Of a stretch of 64,000 bases of DNA, positions 1-8,777 are shown one piece after another. The position numbers and the translations under genes were made by a program. The notes under the pieces are model-generated. The model saw only the letters and a program-made list of their open reading frames with translations, had not been told where the DNA came from and did no database searches. Source of the stretch: CAJINA01 sp964647585 (GTDB lineage: Bacteria > Desulfobacterota > Desulfobacteria > Desulfobacterales > CAJINA01); assembly GCA_964647585.1 (NCBI GenBank), contig CAZYGG010000006.1:1-64000 (forward strand), in the 5' to 3' direction. Within the stretch, counting starts at the first letter, position 1, and every line of letters begins with the position of its first letter.

Positions 1-96
1 CCTATGTCTCCGGTCTAAAGTGTTACCCATGTTCGGCTTGCACGGGTGGGGGTGCTTTTGGGGTTGCCGCGGTGTGAATCAGAAAGATTGCCCTTG

Positions 97-140
97 GGCA
101 GGGCACCCTCCCCCAGCCCCGCCCGTCAAGGGAGGGGAGG
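97..140. repeat. GC-rich palindromic intergenic repeat, copy 1
   Basis: The segment contains CCCTCCCCCAGCCCC followed by GTCAAGGGAGGGGAG, so its two arms can fold back on each other. A near-identical segment lies at 8709-8752, also between genes. No gene is recognisable in positions 1-200; the open frame there is a by-product of the repeat. Confidence 0.7.
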
Positions 141-200
141 CTGCCATCCGAGTGGGATATTATCAAGACTTAAAAGGTGTTACGAACAGTGACAAGCGTT

Positions 201-641
201 CTAGTTGCGGAGATGACACATGATGCACTTGCGGTTTCCGCACCCCTTGCAGACTTTTAGAAGAATCTGAACCAGGCCGCCGGCCAGGCAGGCCCAGAAA
301 AGGATCAGCAGCGTCAAATTTTCAAGGAGCCAGGGTTGCGGATAGGCCACCAGTATCGCTGCCGGTAACGTTAAACCGACGTAGTCAAGGATGCCGTATT
401 GCTCATTTTCCCGGGCCGGCAGCAGCCGGGTGATCTGTCCGGGAATGACATGGCGGCAGCCGGTGAGCCGGACCTCGCATTTTGAACAGTAAGAATAGAG
501 AATAACCGGTACCGCTGCCAGAATCAGGATGGCATAAATCACCCCGGCCACTTTATGGGCCTGCCAGACGGCCGTAAATCCGATTACAATTGCCAGGCTT
601 TCAAGCAGCAGACTGGTAACCCCGTGAAATCTGGAATTCAT
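201..641 (-). CDS. Small Cys-rich integral membrane protein, unknown function
   Basis: A 146-residue protein with about four hydrophobic segments (roughly residues 10-28, 32-50, 83-100 and 105-128). It carries a CSKC pair at 52-55 in the first loop and a Cys cluster at the C-terminus (CKGCGNRKCIMC, 131-142). These paired cysteines could bind a metal or Fe-S centre, or act in thiol redox chemistry at the membrane; this is inference. A GGAAAGG ribosome site precedes the ATG. It stands alone, divergent from the next gene. I do not recognise the family. Confidence 0.6.
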   Translation of the reverse strand: MNSRFHGVTSLLLESLAIVIGFTAVWQAHKVAGVIYAILILAAVPVILYSYCSKCEVRLTGCRHVIPGQITRLLPARENEQYGILDYVGLTLPAAILVAYPQPWLLENLTLLILFWACLAGGLVQILLKVCKGCGNRKCIMCHLRN

Positions 642-805
642 TTTTTAACCTTTCCCGAACAAGCTGGGTTTCCATTGAACGATTGAATTCATCACCCTCG
701 CCAGTATTTCCACCTGAGTCAAGAATTTTCCTTGCAGGTTCCGGGGAAATCGTGAAATATTCTGTCAAACTTGATTGAATACTAAAAAACGAGGTTGAGC
801 GTTAC

Positions 806-1906
806 ATGTACAAAGATAGTGATCACGTAGAGGTGGACATCCCGGTTGATGTTGCGGCAGTGACCCGCCGCATTGCGGCTACGCAGAAAGAAAACGGGGA
901 AATACCCTGGAGCGAGGGTGACAAAACCGATCCCTGGGACCATGTCGAAGCCGCCATGGGATTGACCATTGGCGGCCAATATGCCCGGGCCCGGCAAGCC
1001 TATGAGTGGATGCGGCGCATGCAGCTGGAAGACGGCAGCTGGTATTCGGCCTATAAAGACGGACAGCCCGAAGATCGCACCCGGGATACCAACATGACCA
1101 CCTACATAGCGGTGGGGCTCTATCACCACTACCTGATCACTGGTGATGCTGACTTTGTTGCATCCATGTGGGCAACCGTCCGGGCGGCCATTGAATTTGC
1201 CCTGAAATTCCAGCAGCCCGGCGGTGAAATCCACTGGGCCATGAGCCCCGCGGGAATCGTTGATCCCAAAGCCCTGTTAACAGGTTCCAGTTCGGTTTAC
1301 ATGAGCCTCAAATGTGCGGTTTCCCTGGCCCTGACGCTCGACAAAGAGCACGCCGGCTGGGTGGCCGCCATGACGCGGCTGCAAGATGCCATCGTCAACC
1401 GGCCGCACCTTTTTGATCGCACCAAGTCCCGGTTTTCCATGGATGGATTCTATCCGGTCTTGACCGGTGCGGTTACCGGTGAGCAAGCCCGGCAGCGTAT
1501 CGATACCTGCCTGGCAAAGTTCTTTGTGGCCGGCGGGGGGGTTAAATGCGTCAGTGACGAGCCCTGGATTACCATTGCGGAAACCTCGGAACTGTGTATG
1601 GCCATCGCCGCGACCGGTGACCGGAAACAAGCGGCCAAAATTTTCAGGCTGCTGCAGGACTATCGCTACCCGGATGGTTCCTACTGGTGCGGTTTTACCA
1701 TACCCGAGCGGACGATCTGGCCGGAAGAGAAGGTCTCGTGGACCAATGCCGTCGTACTGATGGCCGCGGATGCGATCTATCGCCTCACACCGGCAGCGGG
1801 CCTCTTTGATCACGACTTCTGGAAAAACGCAGGCCGGTCGGCCGGGCCGCAAATTGCTTCCACTGACCACCTGGAAAAGTCGGTACCGGCGGCTGTAAAT
1901 TTTTGA
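806..1906 (+). CDS. Prenyltransferase/squalene-cyclase-like alpha-alpha barrel protein
   Basis: A 366-residue soluble protein whose pattern of paired helices with repeated W/Y-rich turns (QLEDGSWYSAYKDG near 70-85, YRYPDGSYWCGF near 285-297, ENGEIPW near 27-34) matches the alpha/alpha barrel seen in prenyltransferases, terpene cyclases and some glycoside hydrolases. Database homologues are usually labelled prenyltransferase or phenyltransferase domain proteins, with no known reaction. No signal peptide is present. The stop lies 12 bp before the acyltransferase start, so the two are probably one operon. Substrate and chemistry cannot be read from the sequence; a role in modifying a surface or lipid-linked molecule is only a guess. 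Confidence 0.65.
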   Translation: MYKDSDHVEVDIPVDVAAVTRRIAATQKENGEIPWSEGDKTDPWDHVEAAMGLTIGGQYARARQAYEWMRRMQLEDGSWYSAYKDGQPEDRTRDTNMTTYIAVGLYHHYLITGDADFVASMWATVRAAIEFALKFQQPGGEIHWAMSPAGIVDPKALLTGSSSVYMSLKCAVSLALTLDKEHAGWVAAMTRLQDAIVNRPHLFDRTKSRFSMDGFYPVLTGAVTGEQARQRIDTCLAKFFVAGGGVKCVSDEPWITIAETSELCMAIAATGDRKQAAKIFRLLQDYRYPDGSYWCGFTIPERTIWPEEKVSWTNAVVLMAADAIYRLTPAAGLFDHDFWKNAGRSAGPQIASTDHLEKSVPAAVNF

Positions 1907-1918
1907 TGGGAGTGGACC

Positions 1919-2638
1919 TTGCGCAAAGACCACCGTCCATATGCTATTAAAAGAGCCTACCTGAAATTTCAGAAGTTCTACACCAATCGTTTCATTCGAC
2001 CCCAACTGGAATTTCTGGGCAAGGGGTTTGCTTTCATGAAACCCTGGAATGTCCGCCTGTTCGGCACGCCCATTGAGATCGGGGACTATGCCACGGTGAT
2101 TGCCGCACCGGATAATAAGGTCCGGCTGTCCGTCTGGCCCGCGGCCGAAGGTCTGGGCCGCATCAAAATCGGCCGCTACAGCCTGATCTGCCCGGGGGTC
2201 CGGATCGGGTCGGCCCACGCCGTCACCATCGGGGACAACTGTATGTTTGCCAGCAACGTCTACATCGCCGATTCGGACTGGCATGACATTTACAACCGGG
2301 TTTCCATGGGGACCACGGCACCCGTCACCATCGAAGAGAATGTCTGGGTTGGCGACAGTGTTATCATCTGTAAAGGGGTCACCATCGGCGAGAACAGCAT
2401 TATCGGAGCCGGGGCTGTCGTTTCCCGGGATATACCGGCCAACACCATTGCCGCCGGCAACCCGGCCACGGTGGTCAAAGAGCTCGATCCGGACGAACAG
2501 ATGACCAAAAGGGACCATGTGTTTTCAGACCCGGCCCGCCTGGCCCGGGAGTTCGATATCCTCGACCGGGCTCTGCTAAAAGACAACACGTTCCGGCATT
2601 GGCTGCGATATATGATATCGCCAAGGAAGGAAGACTGA
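1919..2638 (+). CDS. Left-handed beta-helix (hexapeptide) acyltransferase
   Basis: A 239-residue O-acetyltransferase-type protein. Hexapeptide repeats run from about 85 to 190 (IGRYSLICPGVRIG, VTIGDNCMFASNVYI, VTIEENVWVGDSVIICKG, VTIGENSIIGAGAVVSRDI), ending in the typical AAGNPA turn. The conserved DSDWHD near residue 120 holds the probable catalytic His. The family transfers acetyl or other acyl groups from CoA to sugar hydroxyls or amines. The start is a TTG behind GGGAG, 12 bp after the upstream gene. The N-terminal basic segment could contact the membrane. The acceptor is unknown. Confidence 0.85.
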   Translation: MRKDHRPYAIKRAYLKFQKFYTNRFIRPQLEFLGKGFAFMKPWNVRLFGTPIEIGDYATVIAAPDNKVRLSVWPAAEGLGRIKIGRYSLICPGVRIGSAHAVTIGDNCMFASNVYIADSDWHDIYNRVSMGTTAPVTIEENVWVGDSVIICKGVTIGENSIIGAGAVVSRDIPANTIAAGNPATVVKELDPDEQMTKRDHVFSDPARLAREFDILDRALLKDNTFRHWLRYMISPRKED

Positions 2639-2640
2639 GC

Positions 2641-2731
2641 TGTCATTCTGAGGAGCGAAGCGACGAAGAATCCCCTTCGATATAGCACAACCTTGGCATG
2701 TGGGGGACTCTTCGCTACGCTCAGAGTGACA
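2641..2731. repeat. Short form of the TGTCA-ended inverted repeat
   Basis: It starts TGTCATTCTGAGGAGCGAAG and ends with the inverse GCTCAGAGTGACA, with GAAGAATCCCC and GGGGGACTCTTCG just inside. The arms form a long imperfect hairpin. It is related to the element cores at 6021-6250, 18904-19132, 21492-21719 and to 11267-11357. It lies between the acyltransferase stop and the CoA-transferase gene. Confidence 0.8.
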
Positions 2732-2791
2732 TGAATAGTTGATGTGCTTTTGATTGTACCAGCCACCGTAAGACCAGCGGAGGAATAATCC

Positions 2792-4657
2792 ATGGTTGAA
2801 ACCGAAAAAGACCAGTGGCGGGAGAAGCTGGTTTCCGCGGAAACCGTACTGGAAAAAATCCAGCCCGGCATGGGCATTTTTCTTGGTACAGGTGTAGCCG
2901 AACCCCAGTATCTGATTCAAACTTTGATGGAAACAGATGCCCCCAACCTCCAGGATCTGGAATTGATCCAGCTGGTCAGCCTGAGCGCCATTTCGATAGA
3001 CACGATTAAAAGCCACAAGTTCCGCCTGAAAACATTTTTTTCCGGCTGGGCGGCCGGAGAAGCCATTGCCAGCGGGCAGGTGGATTTGATTCCCAGTCGT
3101 TTTTCGGGGATTCCCCACCTGATTGGTTCCCGGGTACTCAGCATCGACGTGGCCTTCATTCAGGTAACCCCTCCGGATGACGCCGGCTATTGCAGTCTGG
3201 GGGTGGCCGTAGATGTGGCCCGGCAGGCCATGGAACAGGCTTCGCTGGTGGTCGGTGAAATCAACCCGCAGATGCCGGTGACCTACGGGGACACCCTGGT
3301 TCCGGTTTCCGATTTCGACATGCTGGTGGAAAATGACCGGCATCTGATCTGTTTCGACCGCTTTCCTGTCGATGAAACCTTTGATCGGGTCGGAGAAAAC
3401 GTGGCTTCGCTGATCGAAGACGGCAGCTGCCTCGGGTTTTCCATCGGTCCGCTATTTGAATCGCTCAGCCGCCACCTGACGCGTCGGCGCAACCTTGGCA
3501 TTCACTCCCCGTTTATGACCGATGCCCTCATGGATCTGGTGAAAAGCGGTGCGGTGACCAACCGCTACAAAGAGGTGTGGCGGGGCAAGTCGCTGGTTTC
3601 CTATGCCTTCGGGACGGAAATCCTGATGAAATGGCTGCATCGCAACCCCCTGGTCGAATTCCAGGCCGTTGATAAGGTGTGTAGCCCCCTGCAGGTTGGC
3701 CGCAATAAACGTTTCATAGCGATTCTGCAGGCCCGCAAGGTGGATTTGTCCGGAAAAATCGCCCTGCACACGGGACAGGGCAACCTGGCGGTGGGGCCGG
3801 GGGAAGTTGGCGATTTTTGCAACGGCGCGGAAATATCCAGGGGCGGCAAAATAATCATTGGCCTGACCAGCCGCAACCTTGAGGGGGCCCCCAACATCCT
3901 GCTTTCCGTGGATGAGTATTCCAATCAACTCGGCCAGAACCATGCCGTGGATCTGTTAGTGACCGAGTACGGGGTTGCCAATCTGGCCGGCCGGACGATC
4001 CGCGAAAGGGCCCAGGCCCTGATCGATATTGCTCACCCCGAGGACCGGCAGGCCCTGGTCGAAGAGGCTAAAAAGAAAAACATCATCTATCCCGACCAGA
4101 TTTTCCTGGCTGATTCGGCCCACCTGTATCCCGCCGATGTGGCGGCCGAACACACTTTTAAAAACGGCACCCAGATCCGTTTCCGGGCCATCCGCCCATC
4201 AGATGAGGAAGAGATGAGGCGCCTTTTTTACCGGTTTTCCGATAAAGCGGTCTATTACCGTTACTTCACGGCCATTAAAGCCATGCCCCACGAGAAAATG
4301 CAGTCCTATGTGAACGTAGACTACCGGGTGACCATGTCCATTGTCGGCCTGGTAGGCAAGCCCGGCCAAGGCCATATCATTGCCGAGGCCAGGTATGTAA
4401 AGACTGGGCCGCAGCCATACGCGGATGTGGCCTTTGTTGTCGATGGCGAGTATGAAGGCCTGGGGATCGCAACTTACATGCTGGCCATGCTGATGAAACT
4501 GGCCAAAGAGCGGGGTGTCCCGGGATTTACCGCGGATGTACTGGCCTCGAACAAGGGCATGATGCGGGTATTCGAGAAAAGCGGTCTTGCCGTTGAGGCC
4601 CGCCTGGATTCGGGCGCTTATGAATTGACGATGCCGTTCACGTCCAAGGAGCCTTAG
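2792..4657 (+). CDS. Acetyl-CoA hydrolase/transferase family protein fused to a GNAT domain
   Basis: A 621-residue fusion. Residues 1 to about 435 form a class I CoA-transferase/acetyl-CoA hydrolase fold (EVGDFCNGAEISRGGKIIIGL near 337-357); residues about 460-610 form a GNAT acetyltransferase (IRFRAIRPSDEEEMRRLF, then EYEGLGIATYMLAMLMKLA in the acetyl-CoA-binding position). The stretch around 308-320 aligns by eye with the catalytic segment of 4-hydroxybutyrate CoA-transferases (usually LEVDLxG), but here reads RKVDLSG with Lys316 where the acyl-carrying Glu is expected. The protein may therefore bind acyl-CoA without normal transferase chemistry, or act as a lysine acetylation/sensing device. 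It is followed 13 bp later by the CNT transporter gene. Confidence 0.85.
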   Translation: MVETEKDQWREKLVSAETVLEKIQPGMGIFLGTGVAEPQYLIQTLMETDAPNLQDLELIQLVSLSAISIDTIKSHKFRLKTFFSGWAAGEAIASGQVDLIPSRFSGIPHLIGSRVLSIDVAFIQVTPPDDAGYCSLGVAVDVARQAMEQASLVVGEINPQMPVTYGDTLVPVSDFDMLVENDRHLICFDRFPVDETFDRVGENVASLIEDGSCLGFSIGPLFESLSRHLTRRRNLGIHSPFMTDALMDLVKSGAVTNRYKEVWRGKSLVSYAFGTEILMKWLHRNPLVEFQAVDKVCSPLQVGRNKRFIAILQARKVDLSGKIALHTGQGNLAVGPGEVGDFCNGAEISRGGKIIIGLTSRNLEGAPNILLSVDEYSNQLGQNHAVDLLVTEYGVANLAGRTIRERAQALIDIAHPEDRQALVEEAKKKNIIYPDQIFLADSAHLYPADVAAEHTFKNGTQIRFRAIRPSDEEEMRRLFYRFSDKAVYYRYFTAIKAMPHEKMQSYVNVDYRVTMSIVGLVGKPGQGHIIAEARYVKTGPQPYADVAFVVDGEYEGLGIATYMLAMLMKLAKERGVPGFTADVLASNKGMMRVFEKSGLAVEARLDSGAYELTMPFTSKEP

Positions 4658-4670
4658 GGTCGGAGGCATT

Positions 4671-5915
4671 ATGGGTATACTGCAGAGCCTGATCGGGTTT
4701 TTAGCCTTTGCCGGTCTGGCCTGGCTGATCAGTGAGAATCGCGGCAAGGTCAGTCTCCGACTTGTGATTGTCGGGATGGTCTTGCAGCTGGCGATTGGGG
4801 TACTGTTGCTCAAGGTGCCTGTTTTCAGGAGTTTTTTCATTACCCTGAACGATATCGTCATGTCCCTGGAGGCTTCCACCCGGGCCGGCACATCCATGGT
4901 GTTCGGTTATCTCGGTGGCGGACCGCTGCCTTTCGATGAAAAATTCCCCGGATCCAGTTTCATCCTGGCCTTCCACGCGCTGCCTCTGGTGCTGGTGATC
5001 AGCGCCCTTTCCGCCCTTCTTTTCTACTGGAAAATATTACCCATCGTAGTGCGCGGGTTTGCCTGGGGACTCGAAAAATCATTAAAACTGGGCGGGGCCG
5101 AGGGGGTGAGTGTTTCCGCCAATATTTTTGTCGGTATGGTGGAAGCCCCCCTGTTCATCCGGCCGTACCTGGCGCAGATGACGCGCAGCGAGCTGTTTAC
5201 CCTGATGACCTGCGGGATGGCCACTATTGCCGGAACAGTCATGGTGCTTTATGCGAGCATTCTGAGCCGCACCATTCCGGACATCATGGGCCACATCCTG
5301 ACCGCCTCTATTATCAGTGTACCCGCGGCCGTGGTCATCTCAAAAATTATGGTACCCGAAACGGACACACCCACACCGGGCAATATCGAAATACCGCAAA
5401 CCGCGCACAGCGCCATGGATGCAATTACCAAGGGAACCATCAGCGGCATTCAGCTGCTGATCAACATCATCGCCATGTTGATTGTCCTGGTGGCCCTGGT
5501 CCACCTGGCCAACCTCATCCTGGGACTCCTGCCCGAACCGGGCGGACAACCCATCACCCTGCAGCGGATTTTGGGTATTATCATGGCACCGGCTGTCTGG
5601 CTCATGGGCGTGCCCTGGCACGAGGCGACCACCGCCGGTGCCCTCATGGGCACCAAGACGATCCTCAACGAATTTCTGGCTTATCTCGATTTAAGCAACC
5701 TGCCGACCGGCGCCCTGGGCGATCGCAGCCAGCTCATCATGACCTATGCCATGTGCGGGTTTGCCAACCCGGGCAGCCTCGGCATCATGATCGGCGGCCT
5801 GAGTACCATGGCCCCGGAACGGCGTGACGAGATCGTGTCCCTCGGGTTTCGGTCTATCATCGCCGGCACCCTGGCCACCAGTATGACCGGGGCGGTGGTG
5901 GGGCTGATCGGCTGA
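4671..5915 (+). CDS. Concentrative nucleoside transporter (CNT/NupC family)
   Basis: A 414-residue polytopic inner-membrane protein. Matches to the family are the Gate-type start (IGFLAFAGLAWLISENR), the segment GGAEGVSVSANIFVGMVEAPLFIRPYL near 140-166 (the E and N that bind nucleoside in CNTs) and MCGFANPGSLGIMIGGLSTM near 362-381. CNTs import nucleosides with Na+ or H+. It starts 13 bp after the CoA-transferase/GNAT gene, suggesting co-transcription, though a functional link is not obvious. Confidence 0.92.
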   Translation: MGILQSLIGFLAFAGLAWLISENRGKVSLRLVIVGMVLQLAIGVLLLKVPVFRSFFITLNDIVMSLEASTRAGTSMVFGYLGGGPLPFDEKFPGSSFILAFHALPLVLVISALSALLFYWKILPIVVRGFAWGLEKSLKLGGAEGVSVSANIFVGMVEAPLFIRPYLAQMTRSELFTLMTCGMATIAGTVMVLYASILSRTIPDIMGHILTASIISVPAAVVISKIMVPETDTPTPGNIEIPQTAHSAMDAITKGTISGIQLLINIIAMLIVLVALVHLANLILGLLPEPGGQPITLQRILGIIMAPAVWLMGVPWHEATTAGALMGTKTILNEFLAYLDLSNLPTGALGDRSQLIMTYAMCGFANPGSLGIMIGGLSTMAPERRDEIVSLGFRSIIAGTLATSMTGAVVGLIG

Positions 5916-6020
5916 TTTGAAAACATTCTGCTGCCCGCTTCAGATTTCCAGGTCAACACTTCGGTACAAAGTTTGGTTTCCGCTACAAACATCCCCGTTA
6001 TGATGCTCTTTTCTTAATAC

Positions 6021-6250
6021 CTATACCGATTTTCATAGATACATTCCGTTACTTTGTCACTCTGAGCGCAGCGAAGAGTCCCCCGCATGCCAAGGATATC
6101 TTTCATTGTAAGGGATTCTTCGTCGCGTGCCGGGCGTCTTGTGCGGCGTAGCCCATGGGGCGAAGACGTAAGCCTTTGGCGAAGACTGGTTACACTCCTC
6201 AGAATGACAGGATAGACCAATCGGAACATATTTTTGAAAATTGCTCTAAC
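6021..6250. mobile_element. 230-bp MITE-like element, copy 1
   Basis: Left end CTATACCGATTTTCATAGAT and right end (reverse complement) TTAGAGCAATTTTCAAAAAT form imperfect terminal inverted repeats of about 28 bp, extending into TTCCG on both arms. Inside are the TGTCACTCTGAGCGCAGCG arm and its partner ending CCTCAGAATGACA. No transposase is encoded. Copies of nearly the same length lie at 18904-19132 (same orientation) and 21492-21719 (inverted). It accounts for most of the 5916-6337 gap. Confidence 0.8.
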
Positions 6251-6337
6251 AGCTGGCATTTAAGATATTGACAACCCAATAATGAACATATATATATGGT
6301 CAAAAGTTATTTTAATGAATATATATATGTGTGCGAA

Positions 6338-6808
6338 ATGAAGAAAGATCTTAAAAATCTAATCTTGGAACAGCTGGATACGACCTTAAAACGGTTTTCA
6401 GTGTTACGGGCTGTTAATCCCCCCCCAAAAGGTTGGATACGTGCAATCCGCGACGCTTTGGGGCTCAGCACCCGTCAGCTTGGTGACAGAATAGGGGTGA
6501 GTAAGTCCCGGATAACCCGTATTGAGCAGGATGAAGTGGGCGGAAGCGTAACCCTGAAAACCATGCGGCGTGTCGCCGACGCGTTTGGATGCGTGTTTGT
6601 TTATGGTTTTGTTCCTCGCCAAACGCTTAAAGACACTCTGAGAAATCAGGCCCGGCAGGTGGCTAAAAAACGAATGTTGCGCGTTGCGCATACCATGGCT
6701 CTTGAAGATCAGGGATTGTCTGAAAGGGAGCAAAGAAAAGCTTTTGAAACTGCGGTGAATGAATTGATCAGAACCATGCCCAAATCACTGTGGGAAATTG
6801 ACAAATGA
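6338..6808 (+). CDS. Mobile mystery protein A (HTH regulator/antitoxin partner)
   Basis: A 156-residue DNA-binding protein with an XRE-type helix-turn-helix at about 30-75 (ALGLSTRQLGDRIGVSKSRI). Together with the next gene it matches the pair named mobile mystery proteins A and B, which move between genomes together. I chose the ATG at 6338 because the family begins with this Lys/Leu-rich segment; an in-frame ATG at 6296 would add 14 residues of AT-rich sequence. The stop overlaps the start of the Fic gene (ATGA), so translation is coupled. The likely role is repression of the pair and neutralising of the Fic protein (inference). Confidence 0.88.
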   Translation: MKKDLKNLILEQLDTTLKRFSVLRAVNPPPKGWIRAIRDALGLSTRQLGDRIGVSKSRITRIEQDEVGGSVTLKTMRRVADAFGCVFVYGFVPRQTLKDTLRNQARQVAKKRMLRVAHTMALEDQGLSEREQRKAFETAVNELIRTMPKSLWEIDK

Positions 6809-7389
6809 GTATTGATTATGCAGATGGTGCAACACCATTGGAATATGATGAAATGGAAGGCCTTTTATTGACGCATGTTACCTCCCGGGCCGAACTTGAC
6901 CGCTGGGAAATGGACAACATAAACAGGGCTTATCAGTGGGCGGATCAGTTAAAACGCAGTAATATTTTAAACGCTGACTTTATCCGCCTTCTCCATAAAA
7001 GGATGTTCGGTAATGTCTGGAAATGGGCTGGACAACTCAGAAAAACGGATAAAAATATCGGTGTGCCCCGGGTTGAGATTGCCGTGGAACTGAAATTATT
7101 GTGCGATGATGCAAATGTCTGGGTTGAAATTGATACCTATTCGCCGGATGAATTTGCAGCCAGGTTTCACCACAGACTGGTCTATATCCATCTGTTTGCC
7201 AACGGCAACGGTCGCCATGCCAGGCTGATGGCTGATCTGATTCTTGAGAAAATTTTTAAAGCAGCACCTTTCACCTGGGGCAGTGCCAATCTTACAAAAC
7301 AGGGGGCGGTCCGGAAAGCATATATTTGCGCATTAAAAGCGGCCGATAATCACGACTATTCGTTGTTATTGAAGTTTGTGAGAGCTTGA
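6805..7389 (+). CDS. Mobile mystery protein B (Fic-domain protein)
   Basis: A 194-residue protein with a complete Fic core motif, HLFANGNGR at 129-137, whose His deprotonates the target hydroxyl and whose NGN/R residues bind the nucleotide phosphates. Fic proteins transfer AMP or related groups to Ser/Thr/Tyr of target proteins. The gene overlaps mobile mystery protein A by four bases (ATGA). The upstream half (FGNVWKWAGQLRKTDKNIGV) is typical of this subfamily. It is probably the toxin-like partner of a mobile two-gene module. Confidence 0.92.
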   Translation: MSIDYADGATPLEYDEMEGLLLTHVTSRAELDRWEMDNINRAYQWADQLKRSNILNADFIRLLHKRMFGNVWKWAGQLRKTDKNIGVPRVEIAVELKLLCDDANVWVEIDTYSPDEFAARFHHRLVYIHLFANGNGRHARLMADLILEKIFKAAPFTWGSANLTKQGAVRKAYICALKAADNHDYSLLLKFVRA

Positions 7390-7513
7390 GAGAAAAAGGT
7401 TTTACAGCCTGGGCACTGCTACCTGGAGTGCTTTTTCGTAAATTGAGCCGGCTTCAAGTGTATGCGTTCCATTTTCTGCCGACAGATAAGGGCTTTAATT
7501 TAAAGGACAAAGA

Positions 7514-8593
7514 ATGGGTGATTTTTCAACGAGACTGACGGAAATTTTAAACAGCGGGTCCCTGAACCTGGCCCTGGGCATCGGATATAAAAACCGTATT
7601 TTCGACACCCTGGAAGACCAGAACAAACCGGTGACCATCGAGGAACTCGCCGCAGCATCCGGACTCAACGCCAGGTATCTGAAAGAGTGGCTGGGGATCG
7701 TGGTGACCGGCGGCATCCTCGAGCTGGGCGAAACCCCGGATGGTAGCGAAACCTATTATCTTCCGCCGGAACGCGCCGCCTTTCTAACCCGCCGGGCCGG
7801 CAGCAACAACCTGGGCGTCTACACCCAGGAGATCCCCCTGCTGACCCAATGTGCCCTGGAAGCGGTCAATGCCGGCTTTCAAACCGGGGACGGCGTACCC
7901 TTTTCAAACTATCCCGATTTCCAGCAGTTTATGGGAGAACTGGCCGATGCCAAGCATGAAAAGATGCTGGTGAGTGAATTTCTGCCGTCCGTGGACGACG
8001 GTAAACTGGTGGTGCGCCTGACCGATGGCATCCGGGTGTGCGACCTAGGGTGCGGTCAGGGTCTGGCGGTCAACCTGATGGCAGCGGCGTTTCCCAACAG
8101 CACTTTCATCGGGATCGACAATCATCCGGGGGCCATCACGGTTGCCCGGCGCGCGGCGCAGGCTGCAGGCCTTTCCAATGCCGTCTTCCAAGAGGCGGAT
8201 GCCGCCGGCCTGGCGGGTGACGCAAAGTGGCGGCAACGTTTCGATTACATCTGCGCCTTTGACGCCATCCACGACCAGACCCGGCCCCTGGAGGCACTGC
8301 AGGGTATCCGCTGGATGCTGGCTCCGGGCGGCCTCTTTTCCATGGTTGACATCAAGGCCGGGTCCCGGCACGGGGACAATCTGGACCACCCCATGGGGCC
8401 GTTTCTCTACACGGTCAGCCTCATGCACTGCATGCCGGTGGGGTTGAATGACAACGGCACCGGCCTGGGTATGATGTGGGGGCAGGCGCAGGCCGAAGCC
8501 CTGCTCCGGGAAGCCGGGTTTGAGGATGTCGAACCCACAGAGATGGAACCCGACCCGTTCAACCTGCACTACCTGTGCCGGGTTCCTATATAG
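7514..8593 (+). CDS. SAM-dependent methyltransferase with N-terminal winged helix
   Basis: A 359-residue protein. Residues about 20-90 form a winged-helix domain (TIEELAAASGLNARYLKEWL) like those that start plant-type O-methyltransferases and the Rv2258c group. The class I methyltransferase domain follows, with motif I VCDLGCGQGLAVNLMAAAFP near 176-195, an acidic ribose-binding IGID at 200-203, and LAPGGLFSMVDI near 273-284. It should methylate a small molecule in the cytoplasm. It stands alone between the Fic pair and the convergent FmdE operon. The acceptor is unknown. Confidence 0.85.
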   Translation: MGDFSTRLTEILNSGSLNLALGIGYKNRIFDTLEDQNKPVTIEELAAASGLNARYLKEWLGIVVTGGILELGETPDGSETYYLPPERAAFLTRRAGSNNLGVYTQEIPLLTQCALEAVNAGFQTGDGVPFSNYPDFQQFMGELADAKHEKMLVSEFLPSVDDGKLVVRLTDGIRVCDLGCGQGLAVNLMAAAFPNSTFIGIDNHPGAITVARRAAQAAGLSNAVFQEADAAGLAGDAKWRQRFDYICAFDAIHDQTRPLEALQGIRWMLAPGGLFSMVDIKAGSRHGDNLDHPMGPFLYTVSLMHCMPVGLNDNGTGLGMMWGQAQAEALLREAGFEDVEPTEMEPDPFNLHYLCRVPI

Positions 8594-8708
8594 CGGGCAA
8601 GCAATCCAGACCTTGCACCATAGGTGATGGTTTTTGAGAGCTCTTACCGATCTGGAGACAAATCAGCAGAAACAATTTCATTTGAGGTGTACCGGAAAAG
8701 TTGCCTGC

Positions 8709-8752
8709 GGGCAGGACACCCTCCCCCAGCCCCTCCCGTCAAGGGAGGGGAG
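8709..8752. repeat. GC-rich palindromic intergenic repeat, copy 2
   Basis: Almost identical to positions 97-140 (CCCTCCCCCAGCCCC then GTCAAGGGAGGGGAG). It lies between the convergent methyltransferase and FmdE genes, where a hairpin could also stop transcription. Confidence 0.75.
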
Positions 8753-8777
8753 CCCTTGTCCCTTTCCAGCCCATCTT

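Noticed and set aside
6014..6259. Repeated ORF (about 70-97 codons, similar at 18818-19111 and 21511-21909)
   Set aside because: The frame lies wholly inside the MITE-like repeats and in either orientation; it is a by-product of the repeat, not a gene.
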